Source of the DNA: CAVTQZ01 sp963737015
GTDB lineage: Bacteria > Actinomycetota > Acidimicrobiia > Acidimicrobiales > UBA8190
Length of the DNA stretch: 64,000 nt
Assembly (NCBI GenBank): GCA_963737015.1
Contig: CAVTQZ010000002.1
Span: forward strand, 372,001 to 436,000
Reading direction: 5' to 3'
Below the pieces are notes generated by a model that made no database searches, was not told the DNA's origin, and was given only the letters and a program-made list of their open reading frames with translations. The translations under genes and the position numbers were made by a program. The stretch's first letter is position 1. Each line of letters begins with the position of its first letter. Positions 57,964 to 64,000 of the stretch are shown here, piece by piece.

Positions 57964-58875
57964 GTGCGGATCGGTTTGACGGGGGGCGGGGGCACCGTCG
58001 ACAAGGTGCTCCGGCAGGCAAAGCAGGCGGAGACCGATGGCTTCACCTCGCTCTGGTATGCGAGCGTCGTCACCGGCGACCCGTTGGTCGCCATCGCACT
58101 CGCCGGCCGAGAGACGTCACGCATCGAGCTCGGAACGGCGGTCCTTCAGACCTATCCGTGCCACCCGCTTTTGCAGGTGAATCGCGGAGTGTCCGTCGTC
58201 AATGCGATGGGCCGGCCTGGGTTCACGTTAGGCATTGGCCCGTCGCACGAACCCCTGATCCGCGGCGTTTTCGGGCTGTCGTACGACCACGCTGGTCGCA
58301 ACACCGAGGAGTACGTCCGCATCCTGGTCGGCGTGCTTAGAGGTGAAATTGTGGACTTCGTCGGTGAGGACTGGGTGGCGCACACCTCCGGACGGGCCAT
58401 TACCCCGGCTCATCCCGTTCCCGTGCTCGTGTCCGCGCTCGGACCAAGGCTGCTTCGCGTCGCGGGGGAGCTTGCGGATGGGACGGTGCTTTGGATGGCG
58501 CCTCCGCGGGCGATCGAATCGCACGTGGTACCGAAGATTCACGCCGCGGCCAGGGCAGCGGGGCGCGGCGAACCGCGCATCGTCGCTGGGTTGCCGGTAG
58601 CCGTGCACGACGATGAAGCTGAAGCGCGCTCGTCCGCAGTCGAAGCCTCCGCTATGTACGCGGGGATGGCCAATTACCAGCGGATCCTCGACATCGGAGG
58701 CGTCATCAGCCCGGCGGACGCGGCAATCGTGGGTGGCGAACAGTCCGTTAGGGCGCAGTTGCAGTCGTTACTCGACGCGGGTGCGACCGACATCTGGGCC
58801 GCTGTGTTCCCCGTCGGCGGTGACCGCGCCGCGTCGATGAGACGGACGACGGACCTGTTGAAGGAGCTCGTGTGA
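57964..58875 (+). CDS. LLM class F420-dependent oxidoreductase
   Basis: 303 residues from GTG 57964. Luciferase-like TIM barrel: AKQAETDGFTSLWYASVVTG, GTAVLQTYPCHPLLQ, GRPGFTLGIGPSHEPLIRGV and VLVSALGPRLLRVAGELADG are typical of coenzyme F420-using members of actinobacteria. The stop overlaps the TetR start as GTGA. With TfdA and the NTF2-like protein it forms a small oxidative catabolic group. Confidence 0.88.
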   Translation: MRIGLTGGGGTVDKVLRQAKQAETDGFTSLWYASVVTGDPLVAIALAGRETSRIELGTAVLQTYPCHPLLQVNRGVSVVNAMGRPGFTLGIGPSHEPLIRGVFGLSYDHAGRNTEEYVRILVGVLRGEIVDFVGEDWVAHTSGRAITPAHPVPVLVSALGPRLLRVAGELADGTVLWMAPPRAIESHVVPKIHAAARAAGRGEPRIVAGLPVAVHDDEAEARSSAVEASAMYAGMANYQRILDIGGVISPADAAIVGGEQSVRAQLQSLLDAGATDIWAAVFPVGGDRAASMRRTTDLLKELV

Positions 58876-59480
58876 AGTCTTCCCCCCGTGTAGGCGCGGA
58901 GACCTCGAAGACCCGAGATCTCCTGTTGGATTGCGTCGAGCGTCTCATGGCGAAGGAGGGCTACGCGGCGGTCACCTACCGCGCAGTCGCTAGAAAGGCC
59001 GGCGTCACGTCGGGCTTAGTGCAGTACTACTTCCCCACCCTCGACGGCATTTTTGTGGCTGCGATCCGACGACGTTCGGCGCAAAACCTCGAACGCCTCG
59101 CGGCCGCGTTGAGTGCACACCCCAACCAGCCGTTGCGTGTGCTTTGGGAGTACAGCCGCGAGGAGTCCACTGCCGCCCTCACTTCCGAGTTCCTCGCTCT
59201 AGGCAATCATCGCAAGTCGATAAACGCGGAGATCGCCGAGGTGACCTCTCAGGTCCGGCGCTTGCAGGTTGAAGCGCTGCGGTCGTCGAGCATCTCAAAG
59301 AGCGCGACGATCAAGGACCTCCCGCCAGAGGCACTCCTGTTCCTGCTCACAGGCATCCCTAAGCTGGTTCGGCTCGAAGTCGGCGTCGGCATCGTGGACG
59401 CACATGATGAAGTCGTAGCCGCGCTCGAACGCTTCCTAGACACTGTCGAGCCATCGGACGGTGGCTCGCGACGCAATTGA
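58872..59480 (+). CDS. TetR family transcriptional regulator
   Basis: 202 residues, coupled to the LLM gene. Helix-turn-helix: TRDLLLDCVERLMAKEGYAA, VTYRAVARKAGVTSGLVQYY, FPTLDGIFVAAI. The C-terminal ligand domain is of TetR_C type. Likely repressor of the divergent TfdA and LLM operons through the 36-bp palindrome. The 140 bp after it (59481-59620) shows no gene before the IS3 end. Confidence 0.9.
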   Translation: MKSSPRVGAETSKTRDLLLDCVERLMAKEGYAAVTYRAVARKAGVTSGLVQYYFPTLDGIFVAAIRRRSAQNLERLAAALSAHPNQPLRVLWEYSREESTAALTSEFLALGNHRKSINAEIAEVTSQVRRLQVEALRSSSISKSATIKDLPPEALLFLLTGIPKLVRLEVGVGIVDAHDEVVAALERFLDTVEPSDGGSRRN

Positions 59481-59680
59481 CCCTCTCGCTCTGAGCGGTT
59501 CCCGGGCGCCTCGAGTCAGCTGACGATCGCCGTTATCGGGAGACTCCAGAAGCACTGGGACGTTCGACGAGCGCCGAGGTCCCGTTGAAGTCCCAGGTCT
59601 GAACTGAACCATTCGTGACCTGAACCCCAAAAACTGGACCACCCTTGTGACAGTTTGGCCCCATCCGATAGGAGCCAAAT

Positions 59681-59989
59681 ATGCCAAGGCACCACCCCGC
59701 AGGGGTCCGTCGTCAGACCTGTGAGCGCATGCTCTCAGGCGAGGCGGTAAAAGACCTGGCCGCCGAACTCGGCATCTCGGCTAGGACCCTTTATAAGTGG
59801 CGCCGTCAAGCGCTCATCGATGCAGGTCGTCGCCCGGGGACCAAGAGCTTCGAAGCCGACCCCCTCGCCCAGGCTCGCCGGCGCATCAAAGAGCTCGAGG
59901 CGGAGTTGAAGTTGGTCAAGACCGCCAGTGCCCTCTTCGAGGAGGGCACCCTTGACCCAAAAGGAAGTACCAGGTTGTCCGAGGGCTGA
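59681..59989 (+). CDS. IS3-family transposase OrfA (helix-turn-helix)
   Basis: 102 residues. Opens with a helix-turn-helix (GEAVKDLAAELGISARTLYK, WRRQALIDAG) and ends in a leucine-zipper-like helix (RRRIKELEAELKLVKTASAL). orfB is in the -1 frame. The heptamer CCCAAAA at 59956-59962 is in the correct phase (C-CCA-AAA) for programmed -1 slippage to make OrfAB. Confidence 0.9.
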   Translation: MPRHHPAGVRRQTCERMLSGEAVKDLAAELGISARTLYKWRRQALIDAGRRPGTKSFEADPLAQARRRIKELEAELKLVKTASALFEEGTLDPKGSTRLSEG

Positions 59990-60638
59990 ACAACCTGGGT
60001 TACTCCGAGCGTGTTGGATGTCGTGTAGTCGGCCTTGACCGCTCCACCTACTACTACATCAAGTTCCGAAAGCCCCACGACCGCGAGATCCGTCGCCTCT
60101 TGCTCGCCGACGCCATCGCGGACATCCATATGCGCTCGCGCGGCACCTACGGCGTGCTGCGCATACGGGCCGCCTTGGAGATCGAACAGGGGCTCATCGT
60201 TAACACGAAGCTGGTGCTCAAGATCATGCGCCAGCTCGGCATAAAGGGCATTCCGGGGCCGAGAAAGGGCGTGAAGAACCTAAAGAACGCGCCGACCTGT
60301 GAAGACCTCGTCCAGCGCAACTTCCGCGCCACTTGCCCCAACGAGCTGTGGTTGACCGACATCACCGAGCACGCGACCCAAGAAGGAAAGCTCTACTGCT
60401 GCGTGGTCTTAGACCTGTATTCGAGGAAGGTAGTGGGATGGGCCATCGACCGGCGCTGTGAAGCCGCTTTGGTCAACGACGCCCTGGCGAAAGCCGGAGC
60501 CTGGAGGACGACGTCGCCATCGACGATCATCCACTCGGACCACGGCAGTCAGTTCACGTCGTGGGCCTTCACCGAGAACGTGCGGCGCCTGGGCCTCGTC
60601 GGCTCCATGGGCACGGCCGGTGATTGCTTCGACTGCGA

Positions 60639-60848
60639 GGATCCTCCTGCGGTGATTCGAAGACTGGGAGGATCTCTGCCGTCGCTCTTCCGGGCGGCCT
60701 GACTCTTGTTATGACCGACTTCGTGTCCTTGCGTTGACGTGTCGGCCGTCCGGAAGAGCGACGTTGTCCACCCACCAGCCGGGCGGGCAGTGACCTAATA
60801 GGAGCCTGATCTACCAGGTCCCATCGCAGTCCTGTCCTTCCCGCCCGA
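60639..60848 (+). ncRNA. Candidate IS110 bridge RNA
   Basis: Three stem-loops in series upstream of the transposase. (1) gatcctcc/ggaggatc, 60640-60647 with 60667-60674. (2) A perfect 14-bp stem cgtcgctcttccgg/ccggaagagcgacg, 60680-60693 with 60750-60763, prolonged by ggcc/ggcc and gac/gtc, enclosing a 37-nt loop (60704-60740): target-binding loop. (3) ccgggcggg/cccgcccga, 60779-60787 with 60840-60848: donor-binding loop. This matches the 5' hairpin, target loop and donor loop order described for IS621. Guides within the loops match element ends and target. Exact 5' and 3' ends are not known. Confidence 0.72.
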
Positions 60849-60891
60849 CCGGAGGGCCTGACCATCGAACCTGCGAAAGGGATCAACAGCC

Positions 60892-61992
60892 ATGACCAGC
60901 ATTGCACTCGATGCCGACGACGTCGTTGTCGGCGTTGACACCCACAAAGACGAACACGTGGCGGTCGCCGTCGACGGCTTGGGTGGCCTCCTCGGCACAC
61001 CGCTACGTGTCCAGGCCACAAACGAGGGCTATTCCGAGCTCCTTGCTTGGGCGCGGTCGCTTGGACGCGTCCAGGTGTTTGCCGTCGAAGGCTGCGGTTC
61101 TTATGGGATCGGCCTTGCACGATTTCTGCGTCGCCACGGACATCCCCCCGTCGAGGTTTCTCGGCCGCCACGAAAAGGGGAACGTCGGATGTCGGGCAAG
61201 AGTGATCCAATCGATGCCGAACACGCCGCTCGTTCCGCTCTCGCCGGAGTCGGCATCGTCACCCCGAAGTTGGCTGACGGCCAGGTTGAATCCATGCGCC
61301 TAGTGAAGATCGCACGGGATACAGCCGTGAAAGCCCAGGTCACTGCCATGATCACGTTGAAGGCCGTCTTGGTGACCGCCTCAGATGACCTGAGAGCAGA
61401 TCTCGAGTCCCTAAGCGATTACAAGCTCATAGTGGCGACGGCTGCACTCGACGAAGAAGGTGACATCGCGGATCCGGCGGTTGCCATGCGCCACACTCTC
61501 AGGGCTCTGGCAAGGCGGTGGCTCGAGCTCCACGCCGAGGTGAAGGCCCATTCCCGGCGACTCAAGTCCCTCACCCAAGCTGCCGCTCCTCAGCTGCTCG
61601 ATTCGTTCGGCATCGGAATCGACATCGCCGCGCAGATGCTCATCACCGCCGGCGACAACAGCGACCGAGTTCGGAGCGAGGCGGCTTTCGCAAAGATGTG
61701 CGGAGCGTGTCCGATCCCCGCAGGCTCGGGCAGGACCAGCGGGAGACATCGACTGAACCGAGGAGGCAACCGCCAAGCGAATGCCGCGCTATACAGGGCC
61801 GTCATCGTGCGAATGCGTTGGCACGAACCGACGATCGCCTATGTCAAGCGTCGCACGACAGAGGGCTTATCCAAGAAGGACATCATCAGGTGTCTGAAGC
61901 GATACCTGGCGCGTGAGCTGTTCCAGTTGCTGCCTCCGATTACGGGGTCGGATCCGAACCTTGTGGACCAACAGCTTCCGGCATCGACTTGA
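60892..61992 (+). CDS. IS110-family transposase (DEDD recombinase)
   Basis: 366 residues, complete. N-terminal RuvC-like DEDD domain: DVVVGVDTHKDEHVAVAVDG (D), VFAVEGCGSYGIGLARFLRR (E), SGKSDPIDAEHAARSALAGV (D, D). C-terminal Transposase_20 domain: LLDSFGIGIDIAAQMLITAG, MCGACPIPAGSGRTSGRHRL with the conserved Ser-Gly, NRGGNRQANAALYRAVIVRM. These enzymes recombine DNA under guidance of the element's bridge RNA. The frame is intact, so the element may be active. Confidence 0.93.
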   Translation: MTSIALDADDVVVGVDTHKDEHVAVAVDGLGGLLGTPLRVQATNEGYSELLAWARSLGRVQVFAVEGCGSYGIGLARFLRRHGHPPVEVSRPPRKGERRMSGKSDPIDAEHAARSALAGVGIVTPKLADGQVESMRLVKIARDTAVKAQVTAMITLKAVLVTASDDLRADLESLSDYKLIVATAALDEEGDIADPAVAMRHTLRALARRWLELHAEVKAHSRRLKSLTQAAAPQLLDSFGIGIDIAAQMLITAGDNSDRVRSEAAFAKMCGACPIPAGSGRTSGRHRLNRGGNRQANAALYRAVIVRMRWHEPTIAYVKRRTTEGLSKKDIIRCLKRYLARELFQLLPPITGSDPNLVDQQLPAST

Positions 61993-62224
61993 CGATCTAT
62001 AGGAGCATCAACGCGCCGATGGAGTCATTCTGGGGTTCGATGCAAGTCGAGCTGCTCAACCGGCAACGCTGGCGGACGAACCTCGAGCTTGCCGTTGCGA
62101 TTGCGGACTACATCCAGCACTTCTACAACCCAGCGCGCCGGCACAGCTCGCTGGGCTACCTCACCCCCGACGAATTCGAAGATCTACACTTACGACAATC
62201 CCAGGCCACATTGTCCAAAGAGGT

Positions 62225-62407
62225 GGTCCAGTAGTTGGGGTCTAGGCCTTCGAGAGCGGGCGACGGGAATCGAACCCGCGTTTTCAGCTTGGGAAGACTT
62301 CCCAGCGTGACGGAGCGAACCCCGAGGAACTACAGCGGCAGATCAATGAGTCAGCGGACGAAGGCGAACCTTCACGAACGGGTCCGGATGCGTCATGAAT
62401 GCGCCAT
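62225..62407. repeat. tRNA-Gly repeat, copy 4, overlapping the IS3 right end
   Basis: Starts within the IS3 right terminal repeat, then the tRNA-Gly(CCC) 3' piece on the reverse strand (from 62255; loop TTCCCAA intact, 5' anticodon strand replaced), then the 110-bp arm to gcgccat. The sequence after it, up to the HD-protein stop near 62615, holds no supportable gene. Confidence 0.75.
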
Positions 62408-62614
62408 TGTCGACACGCGACGAGATCGGCTCCTGAACTGAGTGCGAATGGCCGGATCGCCATTACATGAAGGAGCGGGTCGGTCAACGACGCCGAAGAG
62501 AATTTTGATCGGAGGAATTTGAGGCCCATCCTGAACGAGACCGCGCGCCAGCGATTGTGCCGGGGTCAACGCTGGTTTTGCCACCCGAAGGGCTTGGCGT
62601 TGACGCCGGCTCCT

Positions 62615-63202
62615 TTACTCGGATGCTGCTTCGAGAGGCCGGCGGAAGATTCGCAATGTTGCGATCGGCTGGCGCACAAACAAGGATCCGACTCGCCTCG
62701 TAAGTTCGCCGAGAAGCCCGACACGGGCTACGGCGAGATTGAGCTTGCGCACCTCCTCTGCGTCGAGGCCGAAGCGGAGGCCGCCCGAGGTCAGGTCGAC
62801 CAGGTCCGCCAGGCGCAGGCTTTCTGCCTCTGATCCGTACTCAGATTGGCATCTGAGCTCGTGGTGTCGATCGACGGCCAACGAGCACCGGCGGACTCGG
62901 GTGTCGGGCCATCCGTGCTTGCGGCCGAGGCGCCGGGACAGTTCAGCCCCCTCGACTGTGTATGGGCTGCGTCGCTGTGCCCCGATGTAGAGCCCTATGT
63001 CGTGGAGCATGGATGCGACGATGAGCAACTCTTCATCGATGGTCCAGTGACGGTCGGCAGCGATCGCGACCGCTAAGTGGTAGCAGCGAAGGCTGTGGCG
63101 TTCGATCGGGCTGTTCGAACTGCCTGTGGCGGTCCGGAGCTGCCCGAGGGCGTCTTGTGCTGCGGGAGTACTCGCGAGAGTGTCGAAGCTCTCGACGATC
63201 AT
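62615..63202 (-). CDS. HD domain-containing protein
   Basis: 195 residues. The HD phosphohydrolase core is visible: RHSLRCYHLAVAIAADRHWT (His), ELLIVASMLHDIGLYIGAQR (His-Asp) and AVDRHHELRC, with the final Asp probably in LRLADLVDLTSGG. Resembles small stand-alone HD hydrolases of nucleotides or cyanamide-like substrates. No strong ribosome site, and no operon partner. The substrate is not predictable. Confidence 0.75.
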   Translation of the reverse strand: MIVESFDTLASTPAAQDALGQLRTATGSSNSPIERHSLRCYHLAVAIAADRHWTIDEELLIVASMLHDIGLYIGAQRRSPYTVEGAELSRRLGRKHGWPDTRVRRCSLAVDRHHELRCQSEYGSEAESLRLADLVDLTSGGLRFGLDAEEVRKLNLAVARVGLLGELTRRVGSLFVRQPIATLRIFRRPLEAASE

Positions 63203-63285
63203 GGCGATCTTGATAGATGAGAGTGCGAGATCTGTGTCGGGGTACGCCGCATCAGCTGGAGGGGGTCACCGCCGACGTATTCGAG

Positions 63286-63576
63286 CTAGTCGAGCAATTC
63301 GAATCCGAGCCGCCTGTAGAGGGAGACGTTTCGCTCGCAGGTAGTTTCGAGACAGACGGGAAGGTGAGACTGGTCGCACATTTCGAGGATGGGTCGCAAC
63401 AGGGCGGACCCCACGCCGTGGCCGTGATGGTCGGGGTGCAGGCCGATGAAGGCGATGTAGTCGTGCGGCTCTCGACGACGGCGTGCTTCGATGTGCCTCG
63501 GCAGGGCCATAGCTCGCGAAAGATGACGACGAAATGCGCGCCCGTAGGCGAGCCTCTGGCGAAGCTGTGTTCTCAT
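63286..63576 (-). pseudogene. GNAT acetyltransferase, probably truncated at the 5' end
   Basis: 96 residues. The second half is a clear GNAT core: EPHDYIAFIGLHPDHHGHGV, GSALLRPILEMCDQSHLPVC, LETTCERNVSLYRRLGFELL. Proteins of this type are normally about 190-210 residues, so the N-terminal half is missing. The first 30 residues are Arg-rich and not family-like, and no ribosome site precedes the ATG. Best read as a remnant. Confidence 0.6.
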
Positions 63577-63696
63577 TGGAAGGCGCCAATTCCAGGGGAG
63601 TCGAGATAGCAGATCTTTCCGGCGGCGAGCTCGAGTTGGACATCGTCATCCTCCTTTCTGACGCTTTACGCAAAGGGTTCTCGGCTTATCCGCGCT
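63577..63696 (-). pseudogene. Possible remnant of a VOC/glyoxalase gene start
   Basis: Reverse strand: a strong AAAGGAGG site precedes ATG codons near 63650, but the sensible reading is one base off, ELAAGKICYLDSPG followed soon by a stop. GKICYL(E/D) is a common opening of VOC-family proteins. It looks like the first few codons of such a gene, fused by deletion to the GNAT remnant. Weak evidence because so little is left. Confidence 0.3.
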
Positions 63697-63984
63697 TTAG
63701 CCGGGGACCTTTGTGTTCGCCATCGACATGCCGGTAGCGAGGATCCAGGCGAAGAGCACCGCGGGGACTGCGGTTATCACGACGCCCTCGAGTGAGAAGA
63801 ACCCAGTTCGCACTATGAACGAGAGCAGAAGCAGGACATGTCCAACCATCGCAAGGCCGGCCAGTTCTGTCGTATAGCGCGGCCGAAAGCGGTGCCGAAG
63901 GTTGCTTGCTGCGAACGCTCCGAGCGAGACGGCCGTCGGAAGTCCGGACATGGCTAGCAGCCCGAAGGTCAAGTCGTAGAGCAT
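63697..63984 (-). CDS. Small membrane protein, unknown
   Basis: 95 residues from an ATG near the right edge. Three hydrophobic segments: YDLTFGLLAMSGLPTAVSLG, LAGLAMVGHVLLLLSFIVRT, GVVITAVPAVLFAWILATGM. The regulatory region is outside the window. No family recognised. Confidence 0.5.
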   Translation of the reverse strand: MLYDLTFGLLAMSGLPTAVSLGAFAASNLRHRFRPRYTTELAGLAMVGHVLLLLSFIVRTGFFSLEGVVITAVPAVLFAWILATGMSMANTKVPG

Positions 63985-64000
63985 TTTCGACTCCGATGCG

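Larger units (their letters stand above)
60631..62007 (+). mobile_element. IS110-family element inserted in IS3 orfB
   Basis: Ends are placed by matching the split IS3 reading frame and by the guide matches in the element's own leader: core dinucleotide TC at 60629-60630 and 62008-62009. About 1377 bp. Long 5' non-coding end (260 bp) and very short 3' end (15 bp after the transposase stop), the layout of the IS110 subgroup rather than IS1111. No terminal inverted repeats of the DDE kind. Confidence 0.85.
59956..62234 (+). pseudogene. IS3-family transposase OrfB (rve integrase core), split by IS110
   Basis: Part 1, up to 60630, contains NLGYSERVGCRVVGLDRSTY, ELWLTDITEHATQEGKLYCC (first Asp) and TIIHSDHGSQFTSWAF (second Asp), ending GSMGTAGDCF. 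Part 2, from 62010, resumes NAPMESFWGSMQVELLNRQR with the catalytic Glu, then HFYNPARRHSSLGYLTPDEF, stop at 62232-62234. The DDE triad is therefore cut between D2 and E, so the copy is inactive while the IS110 insert is present. Confidence 0.9.
59621..62244 (+). mobile_element. IS3-family insertion sequence, interrupted by an IS110-family element
   Basis: Terminal inverted repeats of 23 bp at 59621-59643 and 62222-62244 match at about 18 positions (shared core actggaccacc / ggtggtccagt). Contains orfA, a frameshift-linked orfB, and in the middle of orfB an IS110-family element of about 1.38 kb. Without it the IS3 would be about 1.25 kb, normal for the family. No clear short target duplication is visible. 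The right end abuts tRNA-repeat copy 4. Confidence 0.9.

Noticed and set aside
59610..62255. Short target-site duplication flanking the IS3
   Set aside because: Bases next to the two terminal repeats (acc and ggc) do not match, so no duplication can be claimed; the right flank may have been altered by recombination at the tRNA repeat.
53300..62500. A complete integrative element with its own integrase
   Set aside because: Repeats look like attachment-site remnants, but the only recombinases present are the IS3 and IS110 transposases, which do not use tRNA sites in this way.
1..64000. CRISPR array, rRNA operon or prophage structural genes
   Set aside because: No regularly spaced short repeats, rRNA-like sequence or phage structural proteins were seen anywhere in the window.

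Overview
The window is high-GC actinobacterial DNA. The left 44 kb keeps blocks that are conserved near the origin in actinobacteria: murJ - DUF6049 protein - CCA-adding enzyme, then PadR - ino1 - DUF5318, then rpsF - ssb - rpsR - rplI - dnaB. An F420-type LLM oxidoreductase, inositol-phosphate synthase and menaquinone/isoprenoid genes fit the same phylum. An Acidimicrobiia-like actinobacterium is my best guess, but this is inferred from gene content and was not tested.

Layout. 1-7.8 kb: cell-envelope and tRNA-maturation genes and the PadR-ino1 pair. 7.9-13.9 kb: a disulfide-formation pair (DUF929 thioredoxin-like protein plus VKOR), an isoprenoid/quinone group (geranylgeranyl reductase, MenG-like methyltransferase, UbiA-like membrane protein), an SRPBCC protein and panB. 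14-17.9 kb: the ribosomal/replication operon, with an S18 that carries a long acidic tail and a DnaB interrupted by a 142-residue mini-intein. 18-27 kb: an OmpR/histidine-kinase pair, a fused electron-transfer flavoprotein, threonine deaminase, a Tat-exported phospholipase C-like enzyme and a UbiA prenyltransferase. 27-37 kb: an OpuC-type osmolyte importer scattered over both strands, a frameshifted aldo/keto reductase and a five-gene branched-chain amino-acid importer. 37-44 kb: a CocE-type hydrolase and a translationally coupled Baeyer-Villiger monooxygenase - tandem SDR - amidohydrolase operon, which looks like an alcohol to ketone to lactone to acid route. 44-49.6 kb: a GNAT enzyme, a TetR/methyltransferase pair with its operator, a SnoaL-like protein and a NarL-type two-component system.

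From 49.8 kb to the end the window looks accessory: TypA, a solitary DNA methyltransferase with a nuclease-like C-terminal domain, a flavin monooxygenase, a sulfotransferase-like protein, and a TfdA dioxygenase / LLM / NTF2 / TetR catabolic group built around a 36-bp palindrome. Copies of a repeat containing the 3' half of tRNA-Gly(CCC) punctuate this region at 53.4, 54.9, 56.2 and 62.3 kb. They look like stacked attachment-site remnants; no integrase is visible in the window.

The most informative structure is at 59.6-62.2 kb. An IS3-family element is broken by an IS110-family element, and the 5' non-coding end of the IS110 element folds by eye into the three-part shape of a bridge RNA. Its loops contain stretches matching both ends of the element and the interrupted IS3 sequence, so donor and target guides can be proposed directly. 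Four genes (geranylgeranyl reductase, histidine kinase, aldo/keto reductase, GNAT) each need a single-base correction to read through, so indel errors in the assembly should be considered.
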